Below, one piece after another: positions 1-6,796 of a stretch of DNA of 52,527 bases. The notes under the pieces are model-generated. The model ran no database searches, was not told the DNA's origin, and saw nothing but the letters and a program-made list of their open reading frames with translations. The stretch comes from an uncultured Clostridia bacterium (lineage in GTDB: Bacteria; Bacillota; Clostridia; Christensenellales; Borkfalkiaceae), in contig CANQNO010000010.1 in assembly GCA_947625245.1 (NCBI GenBank), forward strand, positions 1-52,527. Reading direction: 5' to 3'. Positions within the stretch are counted from its first letter, which is position 1. Each line of letters starts with the position of its first letter. Position numbers and translations under genes: made by a program.

Positions 1-50
1 AAGCACGCCGCCAGCGTTCATCCTGAGCCAGAATCAAACTCTTAAGTTCA
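1..50 (-). rRNA. 16S ribosomal RNA, 5' end only (partial)
   Basis: The reverse complement of the first bases reads AGAGTTTGATTCTGGCTCAG followed by GATGAACGCTGGCGGCGTGC, the conserved start of bacterial 16S rRNA. The gene runs off the left edge, so only the first ~50 bases are present. The mature 5' end near 50 is an estimate from the usual distance to AGAGTTTGAT. Its promoters lie to the right, at 242-386. Confidence 0.95.
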
Positions 51-241
51 ATTTGTATAAAACCAATCTTTCGATTGTGGCTCTATCTCGACTATTAAGT
101 CTATTATCTTTGCTGACTTTGCTTTGTGGTACTAATGTACTTCAAAGTTAATTGACAGAAACTTTAAAATCGTTTCCTTCTATTCAATTTTTAAGCTGCG
201 TTAGCCGACAAACCGGTCGGCGCTCACTTGCGAGCTTTTCT

Positions 242-270
242 ATACTATCACACCCGAAACGGCTTGTCAA
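242..270 (-). promoter_or_regulatory. rRNA promoter P1
   Basis: On the minus strand TTGACA (270-265) and TAGTAT (247-242) are separated by 17 bases, a good sigma-A promoter reading into 16S about 190 bases away. Confidence 0.7.
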
Positions 271-357
271 CTGATTTTAAAAACTTTTTTAAAAAAAATT
301 TTTATCGGAGTTTGCCGTCCCGCGCCGTTCAAGCAGTTTCCCGCGCAGTGCCTATCT

Positions 358-386
358 AAATTAACATAACAAAATTATATTGTCAA
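358..386 (-). promoter_or_regulatory. possible rRNA promoter P2
   Basis: Minus-strand TTGACA (386-381) is followed after 17 bases by TAATTT (363-358), a weak -10. A tandem P2-P1 arrangement is normal for rRNA operons, and the flanking A/T runs resemble an UP element. The weak -10 makes this uncertain. Confidence 0.4.
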
Positions 387-478
387 GCGAATTTTTGAAT
401 TTTTTTAAATTTTTTTGCTGTTTTATTTTTGACACTTCCGGTGCGCTTTATACCTGTTTTTTAAAAATTTTCAGGCGC

Positions 479-507
479 TTGACAGACGGGGGCTTTTAGG
501 GTATATT
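479..507 (+). promoter_or_regulatory. sigma-A promoter for the small membrane protein gene
   Basis: TTGACA (479-484), 17-base spacer, TATATT (502-507). The predicted transcription start near 514 gives a leader of about 75 bases before the ATG at 589. Confidence 0.65.
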
Positions 508-588
508 ATTATTTATATTATATGTATTGATGCGCAGGAACGCAGGCGGGCGGGAAATTTAAGCCGCTTGCGGCGCGCGGGGGATATT

Positions 589-867
589 ATGTTTAAAATT
601 TTGAGGATTATATGTTCGGTTATCGCAGCCGCAGGTGCGGCGGTCGCCATATTCATATTCGCTTATTTCAGGCTTTGGGGGCTGTTGCCCGTGGGGCTGT
701 GCGTCGCGTTCGCCGCGCTTACCTTCCTCTTTAAACACTTACAGGAGAAAGAAGAACTTAAAAAGAACCCTCCCCCTCCCGAAGGGGACTTTATAAAGGG
801 CAAGGTGAAAAACGGCGGAAACATCTCTCCCGGAAGCGGCAATGCGCAGGATGAGGGAAAAGAATAA
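589..867 (+). CDS. small two-helix membrane protein, unknown function
   Basis: A 92-residue protein. Residues 3-26 and about 31-48 are hydrophobic and should form two membrane helices. The rest is a charged tail with a KNPPPPEG stretch and a Gly/Asn-rich end, probably cytoplasmic. I chose the ATG at 589 because GGGGGA lies just upstream; the frame also stays open from a TTG at 568. It is monocistronic, with its own promoter at 479-507 and a strong terminator at 887. No family is recognised. It is read away from the 16S gene and converges on the DUF1292 gene. Confidence 0.65.
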   Translation: MFKILRIICSVIAAAGAAVAIFIFAYFRLWGLLPVGLCVAFAALTFLFKHLQEKEELKKNPPPPEGDFIKGKVKNGGNISPGSGNAQDEGKE

Positions 868-886
868 ATACGGTCGTTAATATAAA

Positions 887-927
887 GCCGCCTGCCGCGG
901 GTCAGCCGCGGCAGGCGGCTTTTTTTA
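887..927 (+). terminator. rho-independent terminator
   Basis: Perfect 14-bp stem (887-900 with 906-919), 5-base loop, then an eight-T run. It ends the small membrane protein gene and may also serve the converging DUF1292 gene. Confidence 0.9.
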
Positions 928-943
928 AACATTGTAATAAAAC

Positions 944-1255
944 TCAGTTCTCTTCTTCCGGATCGATTTCGTCAAGAAGCTTGGTGTATTCAGAGAACAC
1001 CGCGTCTATCACGCCGTCGTCAAGCTCTATTTCAAACTTGTCGGCTTCGTCGTCGCCGCAGTGCGTGACCTTAAATACCAGCGCCTCGTCGTCGTCCATG
1101 CCTTCCAGCAGTTCTACGGGCTGCAAAATGGCATAAGTGCATTGCTCGTATTCTATGCTCGCTATCTCGTAAAAATCTATCTCCTCGCCGCTGTCCGCCA
1201 TAAGCGTTATTACTTCCTCGTCCCTGTCGCCGTCGTTGAGAATTTCTTCGGACAT
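944..1255 (-). CDS. DUF1292 (YrzB-like) acidic protein
   Basis: A 103-residue, strongly acidic protein matching the DUF1292/YrzB family of Firmicutes: an ITLMADSGEEIDFYEIASIE-type start, a central YAILQPVE strand and a DEALVFKV segment, ending in a Glu/Asp tail. The family is small, cytosolic and of unknown function. In Bacillus and relatives it usually sits with the ruvX-like gene yrrK, which is absent here. GGAG lies 10 bases upstream of the ATG. A consensus promoter (1296-1324) is embedded at the 3' end of the upstream nlpC gene, so it is probably transcribed on its own as well as by readthrough. Confidence 0.85.
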   Translation of the reverse strand: MSEEILNDGDRDEEVITLMADSGEEIDFYEIASIEYEQCTYAILQPVELLEGMDDDEALVFKVTHCGDDEADKFEIELDDGVIDAVFSEYTKLLDEIDPEEEN

Positions 1256-1295
1256 TTTTCCACACTCCGTTTTTTATTTTATATATTATATAATG

Positions 1296-1324
1296 ATTAT
1301 ATAATGCCGACGTGCGGCTGTCAA
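1296..1324 (-). promoter_or_regulatory. consensus promoter for the DUF1292 gene
   Basis: Minus-strand TTGACA (1324-1319), 17-base spacer, TATAAT (1301-1296). The -35 box overlaps the stop codon of the upstream nlpC gene. Confidence 0.8.
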
Positions 1325-2169
1325 ACGATAATCCTGCGCGCCTCGATAAAGTAACTCCACCTCTGCGCCGAAATTTGCTCTATTTTGGCATAGTCGGACG
1401 CCGTGTGCAAAATGTAATTCCCGCCGAGGTACAGCCCGACATGCCCGATACGCTCGTTACCCGTGTTGAAACGGCGTTGCGCGTTGGTGAAAAACATGAG
1501 GTCGCCGCGGCGTAGCTTGTCCGCCGGGACCCTTTCGCCCTGATAAACCTGTGTGCGGGTGTTGACCTGCAAGAGCTTGCCCGCTCCCTTATAAAATATG
1601 TATTGCATGAGCGAGGAACAGTCGAATTCGTCGGCGGAAAAGCCCTTTAAGAGCTTGCCGTTGCCGTCGTGGAAGCGGGTGGCGCCATATACGTAAGGCG
1701 TACCCAAAAGCTTTACGCCTTCGGCAATGACCGACTCTACCTGCGCGTCGGCGCTCGCTTCGAGTGTAACGATATCGCAGTATTTTGAAGATATGTAACC
1801 CGTTTTGTTGCGGTAACCCGTCTTATACCAGCCGCCCTCACTGCCCGAAAGGCAATACAGGGTGGACTTTTCCGCAACGCCGCGCACGGAATAGCCCGTG
1901 CCCGCGCCCGAACGGATATTCACGCCGTCGGACGAGACCGATATGTAGGAAAGCGTTGCGGGCTTGACTACAGCGGGTTCGGGTTGCGGTTCCGCAGGTT
2001 GAGGTTCCGCGGGTTCGGGTTGCAAGGTTGCAACGTCCTCTTCGCGGGGAAGAATTTCGGCTATGTGTTCATCCGCGGAATCTCCGCTCTTATCATATGT
2101 ACAAGCCATCGCGGGAGCCGCCAGCAAAAACGCCGCCGCACCCGCCGCTATGTACTTTAAATATTTCAT
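1321..2169 (-). CDS. secreted SH3b - NlpC/P60 peptidoglycan hydrolase
   Basis: 282 residues: N-terminal signal sequence (about 1-22), a Pro/Glu/Gln linker built from PEPAEPQ-like repeats (51-66), one bacterial SH3 domain (about 75-133, with DGVNIRSGAG) and an NlpC/P60 peptidase domain (about 140-282). The catalytic Cys is C184 in DCSSL, with H243 in GHVGLYLGG and H255 as the rest of the expected triad. Such enzymes cut D-Glu-diaminopimelate bonds in cell-wall peptides. A TATAAT box ends 6 bases before the ATG and there is no useful Shine-Dalgarno site, so the mRNA is probably leaderless. C23 follows AMA, a poor lipobox, so lipid anchoring is unlikely. Confidence 0.9.
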   Translation of the reverse strand: MKYLKYIAAGAAAFLLAAPAMACTYDKSGDSADEHIAEILPREEDVATLQPEPAEPQPAEPQPEPAVVKPATLSYISVSSDGVNIRSGAGTGYSVRGVAEKSTLYCLSGSEGGWYKTGYRNKTGYISSKYCDIVTLEASADAQVESVIAEGVKLLGTPYVYGATRFHDGNGKLLKGFSADEFDCSSLMQYIFYKGAGKLLQVNTRTQVYQGERVPADKLRRGDLMFFTNAQRRFNTGNERIGHVGLYLGGNYILHTASDYAKIEQISAQRWSYFIEARRIIV

Positions 2170-2175
2170 ACCTGA

Positions 2176-2204
2176 ATTATATCACTTATCATTTGTACAA
2201 TCAA
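2176..2204 (-). promoter_or_regulatory. promoter of nlpC-type gene, leaderless layout
   Basis: Minus-strand TTGATT (2204-2199), 17-base spacer, TATAAT (2181-2176). The predicted start coincides with the ATG at 2169. Confidence 0.65.
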
Positions 2205-2241
2205 TGCAAAGATTATGGCAGCTGCGGTAAAAATTGGCTGT

Positions 2242-3276
2242 TTAAACGTTTTTGAATTTCATCTCGTCAAGGGCAGATAAAGGCTGGTAACCTTTATCTT
2301 TCAATTTTTCTTCGAGAATCTTTTTCTTTTGCTGCAAACGCCCGACGACAATTTTCTTTTCAATGCTATACTTTAACAGGAAGTACCCTACAAGCAGGGC
2401 TACTCCCACAAGAAAACAGGGAATTGAGATAAACGTCGCCCAAAGAGCTTCCTCGACGACGGTTGAAATAATGGTAAAAACTATCGCAACCGCTATAAGC
2501 GAAAAAGCGGGAATGTGGAAGCTCAGCTTTTTCTTTTTTTTCAGTTTTGCTTGCTCGTCCTTTTCGTCGCTTTCGGGCAAAGTACACTCGCACAGCATTT
2601 CTCCGCTTGCAAACGATTTGGCGCTGCCACCAGAACCGTTATATTCAAAATTTACCGAATATTCGGGGACTTTAAGCTTGGTTATTTTGGTGATTTTGGC
2701 GGTACCCGAATAGCTGAGATCTTTTGACGTGTCGCCCGGTAATTTAACTTCGCCCATGCACGCGCGTTTACCCATTTCCTGCAAACGGGCTATTGCAGCA
2801 GGGTTGGCTATGAAATTTTCGTCGACGTTTTCATGTTGGCTGTTGTGCTTCAAATAGACACCCCTGTACACCGCACGCGCCCGTTCTTCCGATTTGAAAT
2901 TCAGCTTTTTATCGGCGTTTTCCACAGTTGCCGAGAATTTGCCACTTGCGCTGCTTTGGAAAGGAGACCAATCGGTTACCGTTCGGGTTTTTTTTACGTC
3001 GCGCGTCTTTTGGATTCCGTTTTCGTAATAAGTCTGTCTGTCGATATACTCTTCCTGCCGGTTTTTGCCTATCATGCAGGAAAAAGTTATATCCACATCC
3101 ATTTCCGCAACGAGCACTTCCCCCTCTCCTTCTGTGATTTCCCCGAACTTGCTTGAAAGAATATCCAAAGGAGATTTTTCTTCTGCGCTGAGGTCTATAT
3201 AGACCTGACGCATGAACTGCTCTTCGGAAAACTGCTTGTCCAATTTCAGTATTTCGCAACTTACTTTTTTGTCCAT
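2242..3276 (-). CDS. membrane protein with a large soluble N-terminal domain, unknown
   Basis: 344 residues, not assigned to a family. Residues 1-245 are soluble and mixed alpha/beta, with repeated beta-strand-like segments (VLVAEMDVDITFSC; a KITKITKLKVPEYSV-like run). A lysine-rich stretch (244-250) precedes two membrane helices at about 254-274 and 280-300. The last 40 residues are charged and coiled-coil-like. There is no signal peptide, so the big domain should be cytoplasmic. GGAGGT lies ahead of the ATG. It is divergent from a small HTH regulator across a shared operator-like repeat, which suggests regulated expression, possibly in envelope stress or defence. That function is a guess. 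Confidence 0.7.
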   Translation of the reverse strand: MDKKVSCEILKLDKQFSEEQFMRQVYIDLSAEEKSPLDILSSKFGEITEGEGEVLVAEMDVDITFSCMIGKNRQEEYIDRQTYYENGIQKTRDVKKTRTVTDWSPFQSSASGKFSATVENADKKLNFKSEERARAVYRGVYLKHNSQHENVDENFIANPAAIARLQEMGKRACMGEVKLPGDTSKDLSYSGTAKITKITKLKVPEYSVNFEYNGSGGSAKSFASGEMLCECTLPESDEKDEQAKLKKKKKLSFHIPAFSLIAVAIVFTIISTVVEEALWATFISIPCFLVGVALLVGYFLLKYSIEKKIVVGRLQQKKKILEEKLKDKGYQPLSALDEMKFKNV

Positions 3277-3307
3277 TTTGTGTTTTTACCTCCATATTTT
3301 ACGGTCA

Positions 3308-3367
3308 CTATTATGACTTAGTTGAAATTATACTCATAATTATGACTATTGTCAAGTAAATGACAAT
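3308..3367. promoter_or_regulatory. divergent promoter/operator region
   Basis: Minus-strand promoter: TTGACA (3355-3350), 17 bases, TATAAT (3332-3327), reading into the membrane-protein gene. Plus-strand promoter: TTGTCA (3349-3354), 18 bases, TATAAT (3373-3378), reading into the HTH gene. The two -35 boxes overlap each other and a perfect inverted repeat, ATTGTCA (3348-3354) / TGACAAT (3361-3367). ATTATGACT is directly repeated at 3310-3318 and 3339-3347. A regulator bound here could shut both promoters; the HTH product is the obvious candidate. Confidence 0.6.
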
Positions 3368-3385
3368 AAATATATAATGAATATA

Positions 3386-3583
3386 ATGATAAGTTACGCA
3401 CCGTTCTGGCGAACGCTGAAAATGCGGGGTGAAACCACTTACTCGCTGATTACAAAACACAATATAAGCAGCGCCACAATTGACAGAATGAAAAAGGGCG
3501 GCGGGATAAGCACGGCTAAAATAGAGGATTTTTGCCGTATTCTTGATTGCCGCGTTGAGGATATTATCGAATATATAAAATAG
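3386..3583 (+). CDS. small Cro/CI-type HTH regulator
   Basis: 65 residues starting MISYAPFWRTL. This is the compact Cro/CI-like helix-turn-helix family common in Firmicutes: an N-terminal ISYxPFWxTLK, a YSLITKHNISSATIDRMKKG helix-turn-helix, and an FCRILDCRVEDIIEY tail. I prefer the ATG at 3386 to the in-frame ATG at 3377 because family members begin MISY and because TATAAT (3373-3378) ends 7 bases before 3386, predicting transcription from the start codon itself. No Shine-Dalgarno is present. It probably represses itself and the divergent membrane-protein gene. Confidence 0.85.
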   Translation: MISYAPFWRTLKMRGETTYSLITKHNISSATIDRMKKGGGISTAKIEDFCRILDCRVEDIIEYIK

Positions 3584-3623
3584 TTGAAAAAAACAACAGG
3601 GTTCGGGGAGAAAAAATTCGGAA

Positions 3624-3665
3624 AGCCGCCCGCGGACATAAAGTCTGCGGGCGGCTATTATTTTG
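3624..3665. terminator. bidirectional terminator between HTH gene and sirtuin
   Basis: A 14-bp stem with one G-T pair (3624-3637 with 3643-3656), a 5-base loop, then TATTATTTT on the plus side and a T-rich tail on the minus side. It lies between converging genes. Confidence 0.8.
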
Positions 3666-3677
3666 TCGTTATTAAAT

Positions 3678-4406
3678 TCAATATTTAATTTTTAAGTTGC
3701 TAAATACACTGCCTATACCATCGTTTATAACAAGCTCCGCGCGGCTGTCGGCAGAAGTTTGCGACTTATTTATAACCACAAGGTGCTTGCCGCGGAAAAA
3801 GTCTATAAAACCCGCAGCGGGATATACGACGAGCGAGGTGCCGCCTATTATAAGCGTTTCGGCTTTGGATATCGCCTTTACCGCGGCGGTTATTGTGTTG
3901 CCGTCAAGGCTTTCCTCGTACAGCACTACGTCGGGCTTTATTACTCCGCCGCAAGTACATTGCGGCACACCTTTACTCTCCTTTATAAATTCCATAGGGT
4001 AAAATTTACCGCAACGGGTGCAATAATTCCTTAAAACGCTGCCGTGCAGCTCCAACACGTTTTTACTGCCCGCCGCCTGATGCAGACCGTCTATGTTTTG
4101 CGTGATTACGGCTTTTAACTTGCCCGCCTTTTCAAGCTCCGCAAGATAAATATGCGCGGGATTGGGTTTTGCAGAAGGATAGAGCATTTTGTCGCGGTAG
4201 AATTCGAAGAATTCCGCAGTGCGACCGGTGAAAAAGGTGTGCGACACTATTTGTTCGGGAGGATATTTGTACTTTTGCGCATATAATCCGTCCTGCGAAC
4301 GGAAGTCGGGTATGCCGCTTTCGGTGCTGACCCCCGCCCCGCCGAAAAATACGATATTGTCGCTTTCGTCGATAATCTTTTGAAGTTTTTGAATTTTTTC
4401 TTTCAT
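3678..4406 (-). CDS. cobB: NAD-dependent protein deacylase, sirtuin (SIR2 family)
   Basis: 242 residues, full length for a bacterial sirtuin. It removes acetyl or longer acyl groups from lysines, consuming NAD and releasing O-acyl-ADP-ribose and nicotinamide. Visible motifs: NAD-binding GAGVSTESGIPDFR (23-36), TQNID (102-106), catalytic H121 in LHGS, and four zinc-binding Cys (129, 132, 150, 152) in a CxxC...CxC pattern. Cytosolic. A minus-strand TATAAT at 4434-4429 gives a short leader. It appears monocistronic, between a bidirectional terminator and the structured 4441-4797 intergenic region. Confidence 0.93.
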   Translation of the reverse strand: MKEKIQKLQKIIDESDNIVFFGGAGVSTESGIPDFRSQDGLYAQKYKYPPEQIVSHTFFTGRTAEFFEFYRDKMLYPSAKPNPAHIYLAELEKAGKLKAVITQNIDGLHQAAGSKNVLELHGSVLRNYCTRCGKFYPMEFIKESKGVPQCTCGGVIKPDVVLYEESLDGNTITAAVKAISKAETLIIGGTSLVVYPAAGFIDFFRGKHLVVINKSQTSADSRAELVINDGIGSVFSNLKIKY

Positions 4407-4440
4407 ATTTTACTTTATTACCCTGCAAATTATAATTTAC

Positions 4441-4553
4441 GGCGCAAGTAAAACCACGCTTTTGCGCCGGCACACCACATTTGCGCATACCTGCGCCTGA
4501 GCGGTGGGAATTTGCGCCATTATATTATAAGTGGGCGCTTAAAATGGCGCAAA
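4441..4553. repeat. cluster of TTGCGC motifs and an 11-bp inverted repeat
   Basis: Copies of TTGCGC or its complement recur near 4441, 4462, 4481, 4511 and 4547. The best pair is a perfect 11-bp inverted repeat, TTTGCGCCATT (4511-4521) and AATGGCGCAAA (4543-4553), around an AT-rich 21-base spacer with a TATATTAT-like core. It lies upstream of the sirtuin gene on one side and of the element below on the other. It could be an operator, or the terminal part of a repeat element. Confidence 0.4.
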
Positions 4554-4760
4554 GGGCGGCAGAGCCGCCGAAAATCACGAAAAATCGCAGGCACGGCTTG
4601 CCGAGATTTTTGTGAACTGTTTACGTGAGAAACCGCGGAGAAGCGAGCAAGACAAGGAGCCTGCGGATTTTGCGAAGGGAGTTTACATAGAAGTAAATGA
4701 CCGAGCAAAAACGCAAAGGCGACAAAGTATTGCGAAGCTTATACGCGGTTTGCAGTAGCT
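4550..4760 (+). ncRNA. structured intergenic element (small RNA or interspersed repeat)
   Basis: About 210 bases with no credible coding frame but with many self-complementary parts: GGCGGC (4555-4560) with GCCGCC (4564-4569), CGGC/GCCG around 4600, GCAGGC (near 4590) with GCCTGC (near 4652), TTTAC/GTAAA near 4683-4697, and AAACCGCG (near 4630) with CGCGGTTT (4744-4751). A strong terminator follows at 4761. From memory it resembles intergenic repeats that recur in Clostridia genomes and yield spurious small proteins, but I cannot verify that. Strand is uncertain. Confidence 0.4.
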
Positions 4761-4797
4761 AAAAAAAAGCCCGCCGATTGCGGGCTTCTTTTTTTTA
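4761..4797. terminator. bidirectional rho-independent terminator
   Basis: 8-bp stem AAGCCCGC/GCGGGCTT (4767-4774 with 4780-4787), flanked by eight A on the left and a long T run on the right. It works on either strand and ends the DUF1858 gene. Confidence 0.85.
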
Positions 4798-4805
4798 CCT
4801 TTACT

Positions 4806-5003
4806 TTACTCCACTCCTTCGTTGAGCTTTTCCAGCAGTGCGTCCAAATCGTTGCCGTGAACGAACACCGCTTCTTCGATGGTCTCGCCGTGCGCCATTG
4901 CGCAACCGAGACAGTGCATACCTACAGCCATTAAAATTTCGCCGCTCTTAGGGTTGATTTTAAGGCAATCGGAAATTAAAGTATCCTTTGTTATTTTAGC
5001 CAT
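4806..5003 (-). CDS. DUF1858 small redox-disulfide protein
   Basis: 65 residues matching DUF1858, the small 'hybrid-cluster-associated redox disulfide' proteins. The diagnostic core is MAVGMHCLGCAMAHGETIEE, with the CxxC pair C31 and C34. The N-terminus (ITKDTLISDCLKINP) is the usual helix that precedes it. The role is unknown; the CxxC suggests thiol exchange or metal binding in the cytosol. It has GGAG upstream and its own promoter at 5042-5070, so it is probably independent of the peptidase gene 75 bases upstream. Confidence 0.88.
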   Translation of the reverse strand: MAKITKDTLISDCLKINPKSGEILMAVGMHCLGCAMAHGETIEEAVFVHGNDLDALLEKLNEGVE

Positions 5004-5041
5004 AATTCCGCTCCGTTTTTATTTTTATTTTTTATATTTTT

Positions 5042-5070
5042 ATTATACCACTTAATAACCGGTTTTACAA
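5042..5070 (-). promoter_or_regulatory. promoter of the DUF1858 gene
   Basis: Minus-strand TTGTAA (5070-5065), 17-base spacer, TATAAT (5047-5042). Confidence 0.6.
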
Positions 5071-5078
5071 TCGTTTTT

Positions 5079-6767
5079 TTAAGGTTCTTTATCCAAAAGC
5101 AGTTTTGCGATAGGTTCAACGGCATTTTTAACCGCGTCGTCCGCAAAAGGCACGGTTATTCCGCCCAATTTGAACAGCTCGTAATAGCTTTTGCTGCCGC
5201 CCGCGCGGCAGAGATTGAGATAATCGCGCCAGGCGCCCTGTTTATCTTCGAGATAGCGGTCGTAGTACTCAAAGGCGCAAATCTGTGCAAGCGCGTAATC
5301 GGCATAATAGAAGGGATATAAGAAGATATGCTGTTTTTGCATCCAGAACCCGCCCTCTTCCAAAAAGGCGTTGCCGTCGTATTTGCGCCAGGGCATATAT
5401 ACTTTTTCGAGCCTGCGCCAGCAAGCGCGCCTCTCCTTTGCGGTATAGTCGTGGGAATACACTTCGTATTGGAAGTGATCCACAAGGCACATATAGGGCA
5501 CGTCCTGCACCGCCTGCGCGAGATGGGCAAAGCGGTATTTTGCGGCGTCATTGCCGAAGAATTTTTCCATATGCCCGTGCGCGAACAGCTCCATAGTCAT
5601 GGAGTGGATTTCGCTTATGTCGCTCGAAGACCAGATGAGCGAACTCAAAGGCACCCGCCGCGAGGCGCAGAAAGCCTGAAAGGCATGCCCCGCTTCGTGC
5701 GTTAAAACCTCCACGTCCGCCGAACTGCAATTAAAGTTAGAGAAGATGAACGGTGCGCCGAAGCCGTTTATAAAGGTGCAATATCCGCCCATATGCTTTT
5801 TGGGGCGGGTTTCGAGGTCGAAATACTCGCCGTTAAGCATAAATTCGAAAAATTCCCTTGTTTCGGGCGAAATTTCGGAATACATTTTGCGGGCGGCGTT
5901 TAAAAGGAACTGCGTACCGCCGGCGGGGCGCGCGTTGCCGTCGGGGAAGATTATCTGCTCGTCGTACATGTACAGCCCGTCGATACCGAGGCGCGTTTTT
6001 TGGCGTTCGTACAGTTTTGAAGCGAGCGGCACCACCGTTTCTATAATCTGTTTACGGAATTTTGCAATGTCGTCCGCGTCGTAAAAATAGTGCCCGTTGG
6101 CGAGATACGCCATTTCGATATAGTTCTTAAAGCCCAGCTTTTCAGCCATGCGCTTTCTTAAAACTATCATGCGGTCGTAAATGCCGTCAAGCGTATCCGA
6201 GATGCTTTCATAAAGGTTCGCCCACGCGATATACGCTTCCTTTCTCTCGTCGCGGTCGGTAGAGAGCATATGCTTAGACAGCCCGTAAAAATTGCACTCT
6301 TCGCCGCGGAAATTTACCGAACAGGCGGCGGTGACTTTGGAATACTCCTGACCGAGCTTTGCCTCTTCCACTTTGTCGGCGGATATGCTTTCGTCGGCAA
6401 GCCGTATGGAAGCTTCGTTGGACTTCATGAATTCACTGCCGAATTCCCTGCCGAAGTCCTCTTTGAAAGGGGATGAGATAATAATTTCCGCCGCTCTTTT
6501 GTCCAAAAGGGAAATTTCGGGTTCGGTCTCGTAAAAGAAATTCATTTCCCCGTCGTAAAAGGCGTCGCCCATATCCATGGTACTGCGGATATACGCCACG
6601 TTTTGCATGGTGTCCATGGTGTCGAGAATTTTTTGGTAAGCCAAAAAATTTTTGCGCGCTTCTTCGTAACTTTTCGCCCGTTCCATTGCGGACAGGTGCG
6701 AGCTAAGCTCCGACTTTGATTTTTCAAAGTCCGGACGTACATATTCTATTTCTGAAAATTTTACCAT
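5079..6767 (-). CDS. pepF: M3-family oligoendopeptidase (PepF-like)
   Basis: 562 residues, normal for a PepF/M3B zinc metallopeptidase that degrades cytosolic oligopeptides. The zinc-binding HEAGH is at 357-361 and the downstream glutamate helix is SEIHSMTMELFAHG. The N-terminal helical half forms the lid that restricts the enzyme to short peptides. AAGGAT precedes the ATG. It is the last gene of the parE-parC-mscS-pepF run, 29 bases after mscS, so it is probably co-transcribed although functionally unrelated to topoisomerase. Confidence 0.93.
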   Translation of the reverse strand: MVKFSEIEYVRPDFEKSKSELSSHLSAMERAKSYEEARKNFLAYQKILDTMDTMQNVAYIRSTMDMGDAFYDGEMNFFYETEPEISLLDKRAAEIIISSPFKEDFGREFGSEFMKSNEASIRLADESISADKVEEAKLGQEYSKVTAACSVNFRGEECNFYGLSKHMLSTDRDERKEAYIAWANLYESISDTLDGIYDRMIVLRKRMAEKLGFKNYIEMAYLANGHYFYDADDIAKFRKQIIETVVPLASKLYERQKTRLGIDGLYMYDEQIIFPDGNARPAGGTQFLLNAARKMYSEISPETREFFEFMLNGEYFDLETRPKKHMGGYCTFINGFGAPFIFSNFNCSSADVEVLTHEAGHAFQAFCASRRVPLSSLIWSSSDISEIHSMTMELFAHGHMEKFFGNDAAKYRFAHLAQAVQDVPYMCLVDHFQYEVYSHDYTAKERRACWRRLEKVYMPWRKYDGNAFLEEGGFWMQKQHIFLYPFYYADYALAQICAFEYYDRYLEDKQGAWRDYLNLCRAGGSKSYYELFKLGGITVPFADDAVKNAVEPIAKLLLDKEP

Positions 6768-6796
6768 ATAAAATCCTTAAAAACCCGATGCATATC

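Larger units (their letters stand above)
51..478. other. rRNA leader and promoter region, no protein gene
   Basis: No credible protein gene is seen here. The stretch is AT-rich with long A and T runs and carries two minus-strand promoters reading into 16S. The part from about 51 to 235 would be transcribed as the rRNA leader. I did not identify a confident boxA or processing stem. Confidence 0.6.

Noticed and set aside
4520-4708. 62-residue protein on the minus strand
   Set aside because: No ribosome site, low-complexity composition, and the DNA is explained by stem-forming segments.
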